DNA of 64,000 nucleotides, from assembly GCF_003265705.1 (NCBI RefSeq), contig NW_020313044.1, positions 7,203,173-7,267,172 of the forward strand. The letters run 5' to 3'. Below the pieces are notes generated by a model, which made no database searches, was not told the DNA's origin, and worked only from the letters and a program-made list of their open reading frames with translations. Position 1 is the stretch's first letter; each line of letters starts with the position of its first letter. Positions 1 to 11,581 of the stretch are shown here, piece by piece. The stretch comes from Callorhinus ursinus (Eukaryota; Chordata; Mammalia; Carnivora; Otariidae). A program made the position numbers and the translations under genes.

Positions 1-6
1 AACATT

Positions 7-1385
7 GTGAAGATGTCAATGCTACCTAGAGCAATCTACACATTCAATGCAATCCCCATCAAAATACCATCCACTTTTTTCAAAGAAATGGAACAAAGAA
101 TCCTAAAATTTGTATGGAACCAGAAAAGACCACGAATAGCCAGAGGAATGTTGAAAAAGAAAAGCAAAGCCGGCAGCATCACAATTCCAGACTTCCAGCT
201 CTATTACAAAGCAGTCATCATCAAGACAGTATGGTACTGGCACAAAAACAGACACATAGATCAATGGAACAGAATCGAGAGCCCAGAAATGGACCCTCAA
301 CTCTATGGTCAACTCATCTTTGACAAAGCAGGAAAGAATGTCCAATGGAAAAACAGTCTCTTCAACAAATGGTGTTGGGAAAATTGGACAGCCACAAGCA
401 GAAGAATGAAACTAGACCATTTCTTTATACCACACACAAAAATAGACTCCAAATGGTTGAAAGACCTCAATGTGAGACAGGAGTCCATCAGAATCCTAAA
501 GGAGAACACAGGCAGGACCTCTTCGACCTCAGCCATGGCAACTTCTTCCTAGAAACATCGCCAAAGGCAAGGGAAGCAAGGGCAAAAATGAACTATTGGG
601 ATTTCATCAAGATAAAAAGCTTTTGCACAGCAAAAGAAACAGTCCACAAAACCAAAAGACAACCGACAGAATGGGAGAAAATATTTGCAAATGACATATC
701 AGATAAAGGGCTAGTATCCCAAATCTATAAAGAACTTATCAAACTCAACACCCAAAGAACAAAGGATCCAATCAAGAAATGGGCAGAAGACATGAACAGA
801 CATTTTTCCAAAGAAGACATCCAAATGGCCAACAGACCCATGAAAAAGTGCTCCACATCGCTCGGCATCAGGGAAATCGAAATCAAAACCTCCATGAGAT
901 ACCACCTCACACCTGTCAGAATGGCTAAAATGAACAAGTCAGGAAATGACAGATGTTGGCGGGGATGTGGAGAAAGGGGAACCCTCCTACACTGTTGGTG
1001 GGAATGCAAGCTGGTGCAGCCACTCTGGAAAACAGTATGGAGGTTCCTCCAGCAGTTGAAAATAGAGCTCCCATACGATCCAGCAATTGCACTACTGGGT
1101 ATCTACCACAAAGATACAAATGTAGGGATCCGAAGGGGTACGTGCACCCCAATGTTTATAGCAGCAATGTCCGCAATAGCCAAACTGTGGAAAGAGCCAA
1201 GATGTCCATCGACAGATGAATGGATAAAGAAGAGGTGGTATATATACACAATGGAATATTATGCAGCCATCAAAAGGAATGAGATCTTGCCATTTGCAAT
1301 GACGTGAATGGAACTGGAGGGTGTTATGTTGAGTGAAATAAGTCAATCAGAGAAAGACTTTTATCATATGACCTCACTGATATGA
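7..1385 (+). pseudogene. L1 ORF2 C-terminal fragment, frameshifted and stopped
   Basis: This is the C-terminal third of the L1 ORF2 protein (endonuclease/reverse transcriptase), downstream of the catalytic RT core. Readable signs are the start-proximal '[17 protein letters not shown]' stretch and, near 945-1030, the Cys/His-rich tail with the pattern C-x3-C-x7-H-x4-C inside '[18 protein letters not shown]'. Two lesions are visible by comparison with copy C. One base is missing at about 514-517, moving translation from frame 1 to frame 3. A TGA at 1305-1307 stands where copy C has TGG (7504-7506). Beyond that stop the frame stays readable to the normal end at 1383-1385. It cannot encode an intact product. 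Confidence 0.92.
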
Positions 1386-1422
1386 CGAGTTCTTAATCTC
1401 AGGAAACAAACTAAGGTTTGCT

Positions 1423-1449
1423 GGGGTGGTGGGGGGTGGGAGGGAGGGG
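1423..1449 (+). other. G-quadruplex motif in L1 3' UTR
   Basis: Five runs of three or more G (1423-1426, 1431-1436, 1438-1440, 1442-1444, 1446-1449) are separated by 1-4 bases, meeting the canonical G3+N1-7 rule. G-rich 3' UTR tracts are a known feature of mammalian L1. Folding is inferred from sequence only. Confidence 0.6.
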
Positions 1450-1987
1450 TGCCTGGGTGATAGACATTGGGGAGGGTATCTGCTATTGTGAGTGCTGTGA
1501 ATTGTGCAAGACTGTTGAATCACAGACCTGTACCTCTGAAACAAATAATGTAGTATATGTTAAGAAAAAAAAAGAAGATAGCAGGAGGGGAAGAATGAAG
1601 GGGGGGAAATCGGAGGGGGAGACGAACCATGAGAGATGATGGGACTCTGAAAAACAAATTGAGGATTCTAAAGGGGGCGTGGGGTATGGGTTAGCCTGGT
1701 GATTGGTATTAAAGAGGGCACGTTCTGCGTGGAGCACTGGGGTATTATGCACAAACAATGAATCATGGAATACTACATTAAAAACTAATGATGTAATGTA
1801 TAGTGAGTAATGTAATAAAAAAATTAAAAAAATCTATTTTCAAATATGATTAGCTCTTGTTGTTGAAATTTGTTGTCAAATATATATTTGCCAGATAATG
1901 TCTTGAGAGTGGCTAGGTGTTAGACTCAGGTCTTCCTAAGTATCTGTTTGCCTAGGACACTATTTTGTATTTTATTTTAAATTAGAA

Positions 1988-2906
1988 TTTTTTTTTTAAT
2001 TTAAAATCAACCAATTGACATATACTGTATTAGTTTCAGAGGTAGAGTTTAGTGATTCATCAGTTCCATGTAACACCCAGTGCTCATTATATCACGTGCC
2101 CTCCTTAATGACCATCATCCAGTTACCCCATTCCCCCACCCACCTCCCCTCCAGCAACACCCAGTTTGTTTCCTGTAGTTAAGAGTCTTTTATGGTTTGT
2201 CTCCCTTTCTGATTTTGTCTATTTTATTTTTCCATCCCTTCCCCTATGTTTCTCTGTTTTGTTTCTTAAATTCCACATATGAGTGAGGTTGTATAATATT
2301 TGTCTTTTTCTGACTGACTTCACTTATCATAATACTCTAGTTCCATCTGTGTTATAGCAAATGGCAAGATTTCATTCTTTTTGATTGCTGAGTAATATTC
2401 CATTATATATACATACAGAAACACCACATCTTCTTTTTTTTTTTAAAGATTTTATTTATTTATTTGAGAGAGAGAGAATGAGAGATAGAGAGCACGAGAG
2501 GGAAGAGGGTCAGAGGGAGAAGCAGACTCCCCGCTGAGCAGGGAGCCCAATGTGGGACTCGATCCCAGGACTCCAGGATCATGACCTGAGCCGAAGGCAG
2601 TCGCTCAACCAACTGAGCCACCCAGGCGCCCTACACCACATCTTCTTTATCCATTCTTTATCCATTCATCTGTCAATGGACATCTGGGCTCTTGCTATAG
2701 TTTGGCAATTGTGGACATTGCTGCTATGAACATTGGGGTCCTTGTGCCCCTTCCAGTCACTATATTTGTGTCCTTTGGATAGGTACCTAGTAGTGCAATT
2801 GTTGGGTTGTAGGATAGCTCTATTTTTAACTTTTTAAGGAACCTCCATACTGTTTTCCAGAATGTACCAGTTTGCATTCCCACCAACAGTATAAGCAGCT
2901 TTCCCT
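1988..2906 (-). mobile_element. Older L1, 5'-truncated, minus strand (copy B)
   Basis: Read on the minus strand this is an L1 3' end: ORF2 C-terminal coding around 2695-2906 (readable '[19 protein letters not shown]' and '[12 protein letters not shown]'), then 3' UTR, then poly(A), seen on the plus strand as the T run at 1988-1997. A Can-SINE interrupts it at 2436-2632. The 3' UTR differs from that of copies A and C, so this is an older subfamily. The 5' truncation lies near 2906 and no clear target-site duplication was found for the L1 itself. Confidence 0.9.
2436..2632 (-). mobile_element. Can-SINE, minus strand, inside L1 copy B
   Basis: A tRNA-derived carnivore SINE in reverse orientation: T-rich tail first, then the (ga)n block, then the head ending 'gccacccaggcgccc'. 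The 15-bp duplication 'acaccacatcttctt' flanks it at 2421-2435 and 2633-2647, so the exact insertion is resolved and it postdates the host L1. Confidence 0.95.
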
Positions 2907-3985
2907 TGACAAAAACAATAGAACTCTTAAATCCACAAATCAAAGAGTACTTTGGGTGAAAATAATCATATAAACACTAAATTTAAATCTAACTTATCAG
3001 CCAAAACCAATTTTAATGTGTGCTTTTATTAAGTTATTGTTGCTATAAAAATTTACATTATTTTGTTAACAAGTCAGGTGATATTCCTCCTGGAGTGCCT
3101 TCAGTTTCTATAAACTTTGAGGGTTTCATGATCAGTTTCCCACAGGCAGGGTCCATGTGTCAACAAGAACCAAATCACAGGGCTTCACATATTGTTGATG
3201 TCTTCCAAAGCTGACTTTAGAGCTTCTCTCTGTAGATAAGTCCCCAAGATAGAGGAGCACTGAAATATTCACTGTTGTCTTGAACATGATGCTACAAATC
3301 ATACTGTCTTTATTTCATTTGTATAGAATGGTCATGAATTTCAGTCAGTGGTTTTGAGGTAAAAACTTGGAAGTCAATGAATATTGATGGAACTTTTGCC
3401 ATCAGCTTACTTTGTATTTCAGAATTTGTGAATTTCTCTGTGTGGATACAGCATGCAGGTTTGGTTGCTCAGTGCATCCCTTTCCAAGGCCATTTCTCTT
3501 GGCCATCTCCAATTTGGAACCTCAAAAACTGAAAACCTTCCACACTACCTTGGAGGCCATGTGATACTGTTTGGTCAAAGAAACATAAGTTACTTGTCTT
3601 GTGTGAGTGAAAGAATGGGCTTTGGAAAAAAATTGCTTTTCTGATGAAAGGGACACTCATAGCTTGCACCATCTCTCTGGCCCCTTCCTCTCCTTTCTTC
3701 CTGAATTTAATGTAAGTGTGAATTGCTGTTAGATCTAACAGCTATTCTCAGGCTGAGAGAATGAAAAAGCAGCATGCTAAGCATAGCGGGGTGAAAAGAA
3801 AGAACTTTGGTCTTTGTGGGTATCATTGGACCACAGAACCAAGGCCAAGAGCTACCTATATTCCAGGTCTGTTATTGAGGAAAAACTGCATCACTCTTTA
3901 CTTAAGTCACCTCCAGGTCGATCTCTATCACTCTTTATGTGCTTTAACTAAAAATAATGATAAGATAACACGAACAAAAATAAAT
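2907..3985. other. Unique DNA, nothing recognised
   Basis: No repeat family, exon-like structure or long reading frame could be supported. Short open frames around 3020-3214, 3453-3672 and 3761-3988 show no recognisable protein similarity. Confidence 0.5.
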
Positions 3986-4185
3986 TAATGCATATTGTGC
4001 TTGCTCACTCTATGACAGGCAAGGCTCTAAGTACTTGAGGCTTATTTACTGACTTAATCCTCTTAATCTGACATAACAGTTATTTTATCACGATGCTCAT
4101 TTTATAGCTGGGGAAAGAGAGGTTAAATACGCTCAAGGTCACATGGTTAGCACTGGGCAGTAAAATAGGCTTGCCCCAAGCAAAA
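3986..4185 (+). repeat. MIR SINE fossil
   Basis: Diverged MIR. Landmarks in order are 'gctctaagtacttgaggc', 'ttaatcctcttaatctgaca', the 'ggggaaagagaggttaaata' core and 'caaggtcacatggttagcac'. MIRs predate placental radiation, so heavy divergence is expected. Confidence 0.8.
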
Positions 4186-4294
4186 GTACCAGGATGTGAG
4201 ACAAAGATCTAGAATGAGGTTTCTCCTTATAAGAGATTCACTCATTTTCCCAGCGTACATAGAGCCATGGTGTGAATAAGGCAGATCATTCAGG

Positions 4295-4445
4295 AGCACA
4301 GTCTGCAAAGTCGGACAGATCTTGGTTTAAATTTAAGCTCTGTCACTTACTAGATATGATCTTGAGTGAGAGAGTAAAACTCTCAAAGTCTCAGTTTATA
4401 CATAGGCTGAGTCCGTATCTTCTTGAGGATAGAGAAATATAAAAA
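4295..4445 (-). repeat. MIR SINE fossil, minus strand
   Basis: Shows the reverse-complement MIR core: 'cttggtttaaatttaagctc', 'tgtcacttactagatatgat', and 'gtctcagtttatacatagg'. Opposite in orientation to the MIRs on either side. Confidence 0.75.
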
Positions 4446-4511
4446 TATCCTGTAGCATTCACCAAACTGTTTATGTGCCAAAGTAGCTCATCATCATTAT
4501 CCTCATTCTCA

Positions 4512-4755
4512 ACATCATCATGGCTAACCTCTAATTGAGCAATAGCTATGAGTCAGGTGCGGAGTTACACATTTTATATGTAAAATGTCATTTAATCTTC
4601 ATAGCACCCCTAAGAGTTAGGCACTATTATTTTTTCCCTCTTGCAAATGTGGAAAATTGCAATCACACAGCTATTAAGCAGTATAGCCAGGGTTCATATC
4701 CAAATGTATCTGATTCCAAAGTTTGTGTTTTTAATCACTGTGCCTTTCTGTCACC
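4512..4755 (+). repeat. MIR SINE fossil, near full length
   Basis: Landmarks run in MIR order: 'agctatgagtcaggtgcgga', 'catttaatcttcatagcacc', 'cactattattttttccctct', 'acagctattaagcagt' and the 'aatcactgtgcctttc' end. Third MIR within 770 bp. Confidence 0.82.
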
Positions 4756-6550
4756 ATGAGGCACTAGAAAAGTAATAACCAGATCAAGTTTCTAGTCCTT
4801 GAGGACAGTCTACAGAGGGAGACCAATAAGGAAATAGTATTTTCAGCACAATGAGAGAAGGATGCAGGATCAAAGGTGGTGACATTATGATGTCTAACTT
4901 GTTTCCTGATCTCCTATTTTGCCAAAAGGATATTGTGAAATTGCATTGTGTGTGTGAGAGAGCGAGCAAGAGAGCATACTCATGCTCTGTTTCCTCTCTT
5001 GTTGCTTCTCATAGGGTGTTGTATGATTTTCCTAGATCACATCTCTCATAGGCAATTGGGTGCTACTTTTTGGAGAAGAGTAGCATGAAGTGTGACAGGC
5101 TGGCTGGTGTGCAGGGAAGGGGAGAGAAGTCCTCCTCTCCAGTTCAGTCCCTCCTTACCCTGTGAGTTCTGAAGTCACACTCGTTTTTGTCCTTGAAGAA
5201 AACCATGAATTGAAGCCATTAATATTAAAGCTTTTACCAGGGACATATGCTACCCTTTCCAGAAACTCTGGAATGAGTATTGTTTAAGTGATTTAAATTC
5301 CCTAAAAGATCATTCTACTGTGTTATTTCAAGACTAATGAGCTGAGTATGAACAGTAGGGCAATGGAAAGAAGGAAAAAAAGTATATTTGAAATCTTCTT
5401 CCTGGGTTTCAGTCTCAATTCCTTTAGCTGAAAAGTGACAATTGTCATCTATATCTTACTATGCCATTGTAACTCAAATCACGATCTTTTCATGTATTTC
5501 GACTCTGCAGTTGAGTCATAGAATATCTGATTCTACTTGGAAAATTTAACAATTACTTTAAAAATCACTTGGCAATTTGGAACATTTTAGATAAATAAAA
5601 GCAAACCTTATGCCCAGGCAAAATATTAATAGGAAACTATGGAACAATCAGTCTTTGCACAGCAATTTGGGAACATATGGTGATACATTCAAACAAAAGG
5701 CCATGTTCAAAATTGAAACAGCCCTTGTGCAATGGGGCCAGGCAATAACTTATGGCACTGATTACATAAAATGCAACTCCAGGCTTCCTTCTTGGCTCAC
5801 TGCTTTGTACGTCCACGTTGGGTAGATAATAAGGAAAGCTGGATATATCCTTAAGATTTACAAGGCAAATCATCCATTTCTTGGTCATTCATTTACTTTT
5901 TTGTCAATTCCTTTCTTACAATATTATCCCATAAGATGTAACACGAGTGATTTAATGGCCCACCCTCAGTATGGGAGTTGAAAACAACTTTGTTTGTTAT
6001 TAACCCAATCTACTCATTCCTTGAGGGAAAAGAACATTGATTTGGGGTCATCATATTCTTCTAGTGTTGGAATGATATTTGGTTTTGTGTGGTCCTTTTA
6101 AAATTATTGCTCTCATATATTTTCCAGTTCTAGAGAGTTACTTAAAATACAATACAGTAAGGGCTATGATAACGAGTTTATTGGATGCTGTGAGAGCTTG
6201 TGAGAGAGGAATTAAATCCAAATTTGGATTGTCAGGGAAGGTTTTCTGAGAGATATTTCACATGAAACCAGAATTAGTCATGCAGAACAAGAGGCATAAA
6301 AGAACGTTGTTGACAGAGATAACAATGAGAATCTCAAGAGATGAAAGCAAGAGAGAGAGAGAAAGAGTGAGCATTGTGGTTTCCAGGTACTGAAATGCAT
6401 TTAATGTGGATGCATTGTTGGTTTCCACATGGGCATGAGAAGGCTAGAGAAGGCTCTGAAACCAGAGCTTGCAGAGCCTTGTAAGCCATGTAAAGAAGTT
6501 CAGACATTATCTTAAGACGAGATAAAAACACTTCAAAGTATTTTAAATAG
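4756..6550. other. Unique DNA, nothing recognised
   Basis: AT-rich sequence with a short (ga)n run near 6348-6362. No credible exon, RNA gene or repeat could be identified. The 99-aa minus frame at 6334-6633 runs into L1 copy C and is not a gene. Confidence 0.5.
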
Positions 6551-6560
6551 AAGAGTGACA
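6551..6560 (+). repeat. Target-site duplication, 5' copy (L1 copy C)
   Basis: 'aagagtgaca' is repeated at 8029-8038 immediately after the A-rich end of L1 copy C, defining both ends of that insertion. Confidence 0.85.
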
Positions 6561-8028
6561 CAACAAATGGTGTTGGGAAAATTGGACAGCCACAAGCAGA
6601 AGAATGAAACTGGACCATTTCCTTACACCACACACAAAAATAGACTCCAAATGGTTGAAAGACCTAAATGTGAGACAGGAGTCCATCAAAATCCTAAAGG
6701 AGAACACAGGCAGCAACCTCTTCGACCTCAGCCGCAGCAACTTCTTCCTAGAAACATCGACAAAGGCAAGGGAAGCAAGGGCAAAAATGAACTATTGGGA
6801 TTTCATCAAAATAAAAAGCTTTCACACAGCAAAAGAAACAGTCCACAAAACCAAAAGACAACCGACAGAATGGGAGAAAATATCTGCAAATGACATATCA
6901 GATAAAGGGCTAGTATCCAAAATGTATAAAGAACTTATCAAACTCAACACCCAAAGAACAAATGATCCAATCAAGAAATGGGCAGAAGACATGAACAGAC
7001 ATTTTTCCAAAGAAGACATCCAAATGGCCAACAGACCCATGAAAAAGTGCTCAACATCGCTCGAAATCAGGGAAATCGAAATCAAAACCTCCATGAGATA
7101 CCACCTCACACCAGTCAGAATGGCTAAAATGAACAAGTCAGGAAATGACAGATGTTGGAGGGGATGTGGAGAAAGGGGAACCCTCCTACACTGTTGGTGG
7201 GAATGCAAGCTGGTGCAGCCACTCTGGAAAACAGTATGGAGGTTCCTCCAGCAGTTGAAAATAGAGCTACCATACGATCCAGCCATTGCACTACTGGGTA
7301 TTTACCCCAAAGATACAAATGTAGGGATCCGAAGGGGTACGTGCACCCCAATGTTTATAGCAGCAATGTCCACAATAGCCAAACTGTGGAAAGAGCCAAG
7401 ATGTCCATTGACAGATGAATGGATAAGGAAGATGTGGTATGTATACACAATGGAATATTATGCAGCCATCAAAAGGAATGAGATCTTGCCATTTGCAACG
7501 ACGTGGATGGAACTGGAGGGTGTTATGCTGAGTGAAATAAGTCAATCAGAGAAAGACATGTATCATATGACCTCACTGATATGAGGAATTCTTAATCTCA
7601 GGAAACAAACTGAGGGTTGCTGGAGTGGTGTGGGGTGAGAGGGAGGGGTGGCTGTGTGATACACATTGGGGAGAGTATGTGCTATGGTGAGCGCTGTGAA
7701 TTGTGCAAGACTGTTGAATCACAGATCTGTACCTCTGAAACAAATAATGCAATATATGTTAAGAAAAAAAAGAAGATAGCAGGAGGGGAAGAATGAAGGG
7801 GAGTAAGTTGTAGGAGGAGACAAACCATGAGAGACGATGGACTCTGGAAAACAAACTGAGGGTTCTAGAGAGGAGGGGGTTGGGGAGATGGGTTAGCCTG
7901 GTGATGGGTATTAAAGAGGGCACATTTTGCATGGAGCACTGGGTGTTATGCACAAACAATGAATCATGGAACACTACATTAAAAGCTAATGATGTAATGT
8001 ATGGTGATTAACATAACAATAAAAAATT
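6561..8028 (+). mobile_element. Young L1, 5'-truncated, with target-site duplication (copy C)
   Basis: A 1.47-kb L1 insertion starting inside ORF2 ('caacaaatggtgttggga', equivalent to copy A near 363) and ending in an A-rich tail at 8021-8028. The 10-bp duplication 'aagagtgaca' flanks it. The ORF2 remainder is open from the first codon inside the insert to the natural stop, and the 3' UTR ends 'taacataacaataaaaaa'. Direct repeat of copy A over its whole length. 5' truncation is the usual outcome of target-primed reverse transcription, and the element is not autonomous. Confidence 0.96.
6562..7584 (+). pseudogene. L1 ORF2 C-terminal fragment, frame still open
   Basis: Codes for about the last 340 residues of ORF2p in one uninterrupted frame, from the insertion boundary to TGA at 7582-7584, ending 'DMYHMTSLI'. 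It contains the Cys/His-rich tail '[18 protein letters not shown]' near 7152-7205 but no endonuclease and no RT catalytic core. The first internal ATG on frame is at 6604; there is no reason to think it is used. Lack of lesions suggests a young insertion rather than function. Confidence 0.9.
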
Positions 8029-8038
8029 AAGAGTGACA
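8029..8038 (+). repeat. Target-site duplication, 3' copy (L1 copy C)
   Basis: 'aagagtgaca', matching 6551-6560 exactly. Confidence 0.85.
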
Positions 8039-10235
8039 TGAATAAGTTTGTGTTTGTCATTCCTGCTGTGAGTATACAAGGGTGAGGATTTGGAAGAAAT
8101 ATGGACATATCACAGAGTATACTCAAGGATGTTGATTACTGATTTTAAAAATTGATTTCTACTTTTTTATGACTTGCTGTTTCCTCCTTTCTTTTTAATC
8201 TAAAACTAGGGTGCCATATTAATTTAAGAAAGAGAAAACTTATTTCTTATCATTTTAGAATGAAAACTATAGCCAAGTTAGAGGAAGAAAGATTTCACCT
8301 CAATCTTGATAAATAATGGTCTAGTGATTATAACTTTGAAAATGGAACAGACAGTCTTCAGAAGTAAGTGCCCATTCCTGGAAATATATTTGCAGAGGTA
8401 ACAAGATGACTGATAAAATGATGTTGAAGAAGAGATTTCTGTGTTGTCAGAAGGTTGGACTAAATGACCCCAAGTTTCCTCTGGTTCTTAGCTTATTTTA
8501 AGGTTCTCTGTGCTTGAATTATAGTTCACCAGGGTTCTAATATAATTATGATTGCTGCAGTGTTTTAAATTGTTGAATCATTCCTAATCTATTTTTCTAA
8601 GCATAGAAAGTAAGTTTTTTTTTTCCCCCAGATGTTAGACTCTCTGTATTCCTTATTATGGGACATGCAATGGAATGAGTTAGGAAATGAATTGTTTGTA
8701 TGTTGGCCTGAATTTTTAATGACTGTAATGCCTGGCACAATGATTGTTTTCTTGGCTGTAGGTAGTTAAGTCTTTTTTGAAAATGTCTTGGAGAAATAAA
8801 ATGAGCGAAATTACTCAAAGACGTAATCTAAGACCTAACACTTCCAAAAACCTTAGTGTACACATTTGGGTACAGTAATACTTACCCAATTAACTACATT
8901 TACAACCAGAACACTCCCTCCCCTTCTTTTCTATCACTCCTTGCAATGCATTCAAATATGCGTAAATGAACAAATGTACTAGAGATTCATGGCTGGTATA
9001 ACAGACAATTTTAAGAAGATTTTCCATGAGCTTAAAAGGAAGATAAAGGGAGCAAGCGCACGGCAGTCTCTGAATTGTCAGTGATATGTAAGACTTCAGT
9101 CTTGTCTAAATTCCATGCCTTTCCGCAGTAGAATCAAATTCACTGTGCAGAGTGGAGGTGGTACTTAACATAAATCAGACTCCAGGTAAACTGTGTCAGG
9201 GTACCTTAATTTCTAACTATATCATGCTGCATGATTTTACTTAAAAAGATCTTTACATCCTCAAGATGTGTTTGCCATAGCTTGATAGGATGTACTTCCC
9301 TTTGTGCTTGAGAACAGTAAACACAGGGATTATTAACCAACTTGATAAAGATTTTAGGACCAAACATTTAGGATAAAGTACATAGTTGCTTGCTCCCCCA
9401 TGTAACTCAATCTAATGTTGAAACTTGGGATAAACTAACTCACATATGATTCTCAGAGGACCAAAGAATACTTTCTTGTGTGGGGAATATGTTATTATGG
9501 TTGTTAGAAAATGCTGGGAGGATGTCCATATGAGACAAATTATAATTAAAGTGTAAATAATTATTGCAGAGATCACCGTCCTCATTTGCCAATGTCAGGC
9601 ACTAAGGGTACTCCTGTTGTATCCAGTAAACACAGTTGGACTTTCTCAGAAACGAGGAATTAATTATGTAGTTATTTCTTACCTATGCCTCATATACATA
9701 AAAATGTGAGTAGGTAGAAGCATATAGATAAAAAAATGAAATTACAATTAGTCCTCTACTCTACCGTATCTGTTGTTCCAAAAGAAGGAGGTGGAGCCCT
9801 CCCCAAATAAACAAACACAAAGTTTGTGATGGTGATTTTCTATTGTGAATGGTCTGGTGGAGCTTATGGGAAATGTGCAGTAAGAGGTTTCTACTGATTC
9901 TGCTTAGGAAGACATACTCCTAAACATCCTCTTAAACCCACTGAAGGACAAAAAGATCACGTTGACTTTTGGATAGAAATTTCCCGAACCTTACTTAACA
10001 AAATCCTGTTTTATTCAAGATTGTATATGCCCATATACATCCCTTGAGACTTAAGGGAATTTGAACTAAGGATCCAAGATCTAGAGGTTGGCTTGTTTGG
10101 TCTTAAAGCAGCAATCTGCCTTGACAGTGATTGACTCAGTAATGGGAATACACGCCAAAGAGCTATAAGGAGAGAATTTTGGGGAATTCATATTAAGGTC
10201 TTCCTTGGTTTTCTGGGATACCAATCACGAATGGG
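8039..10235. other. Unique AT-rich DNA
   Basis: No gene structure seen. 8445-8515 ('ggttggactaaatgacccca' and following) faintly recalls a consensus shared by several very old amniote repeats, too weak to call. The longest frame (8597-8818, minus, 73 aa) has no recognisable features. Confidence 0.45.
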
Positions 10236-10600
10236 TTTCTTTATACTGGTCTGGATAGATTAGGGTATTGGTGGGTTAAAACAACAAAAGTTTACACACT
10301 TATCACATTAATTTCCATCACTCACAGCACAGGGATTTTCCTCGGCACTATCTTCTCTACAAGACATGGGCTGGCAAAGCAGTCACGATCCAGAACAGTA
10401 TTCATCACTGTAGCAGTACGAAATGGCCTTTAGCGCCCACGCCCAGGCGTGACTTACATTATTTTTAATCAAGTTTCACTACCAAAAGTGAGTCACAGGA
10501 AAGACCACATCTAACTTCAAGGGAGCAGTGATGTGCAAATCTATATGTTCCAGGAAACAAACCAGAGATATTTATTGGCCAGTACTAATGAATACCACAT
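10236..10600 (-). repeat. MLT1-like LTR remnant (ERVL-MaLR), minus strand
   Basis: Reads like the reverse complement of a diverged MLT1-type LTR: 'ttaaaacaacaaaagttta' near 10276, a central 'cccaggcgtgacttacatt', 'acttcaagggagcagtg', and the end 'actaatgaataccaca', the complement of a TGTGGTA LTR start. Non-autonomous LTR retrotransposon relic with no coding content. Family level is moderately sure, subfamily is not. Confidence 0.5.
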
Positions 10601-11340
10601 TTTCCCTCTGACATCATCCCTTGCCTTGCCACAGGACAGAGCAGGAGAGGATCACACAGAAGAGGGCCTTGCCAAGATCGAGAAAAATTGATCTAGAGAT
10701 CATAGGTTAAGGCAGTCTTAAAGCTCATCCTACCTCTGTGTTTCTAGCCGTTTGAACTGATCAGTTTACACAGGTTTTAAGCTAGTTATCTGTTGAGTTT
10801 TCTGTAACTTGCAGCCAAAATTACCTAATGGATACATATTTACTACCAAATGCTTTTTGAGTCGACATCATCTGCCTGGCCCCATTCTAGAGAAAGGAGA
10901 TACAGCTGTATATTACTCCCACTAAGTCCTCCTCTGGAATCTTATGTTCCAGTGAGATTTACGTTGGAGACACTGGGTAGTAAAAAGTGAATGCATTCTA
11001 AGCTCTGCACACATGTAAATGTACCATTCAGTTATGCTTCACTGGAATATTTTTCCTTTAACTCATATATAAAATCCCTAGAAATAAGCAGAGGAGAACT
11101 TGGTAAATTTCAGTGCAGAAATGTCCTAGAAAGGCAGATGCCTGCCTTTTATTTCTTGGCTTTGGATTAGACATGATTGGCAAATGGACATTGGGGATCT
11201 TGCTATCTGATGAAATTCTGTTTTGAATGTCACAGAGAAGCCACAGTTTTAGCTGGGCCTCATGTTTTATTATAAGCTCAGTCTAGGGTATATTTTTGAT
11301 CCATTCTGAATTATGTCTTACAACTGTAGAGGCCATCTAA
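10601..11340. other. Mostly unique DNA, possible L2 scrap
   Basis: 10850-10985 ('tggccccattctagagaaag ... tatgttccagtgagattta') resembles a short L2 3' region in reverse orientation. Otherwise nothing is recognised. Confidence 0.35.
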
Positions 11341-11344
11341 AACC

Positions 11345-11408
11345 TCTTTCTTTCTTTCTTTTTCTTTCCTTCTTTCTTTCTTTTTCTTTCTTTCTTTCTT
11401 TCTTTCCT

Positions 11409-11448
<40 letters not shown>

Positions 11449-11548
11449 NNNNNNNNNNNNNNNNNNNNNNNNNNNNNNNNNNNNNNNNNNNNNNNNNNNN
11501 NNNNNNNNNNNNNNNNNNNNNNNNNNNNNNNNNNNNNNNNNNNNNNNN

Positions 11549-11581
<33 letters not shown>

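Larger units (their letters stand above)
1..1832 (+). mobile_element. Young L1 LINE, 3' part (copy A), cut by window edge
   Basis: The element contains the end of ORF2 (to about 1385), a G-rich 3' UTR and an A-rich end near 1813-1832. The 5' part lies outside the window, so completeness and the 5' target-site duplication cannot be judged. The 3' UTR carries the purine-rich block, the direct 'atgaatcatgga' segment and the terminal 'gtaatgta...aataaaa' pattern shared with copy C at 6561-8028. It is older or more damaged than copy C because its ORF2 is broken twice. Identity to L1 is certain; subfamily was not determined. Confidence 0.95.
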
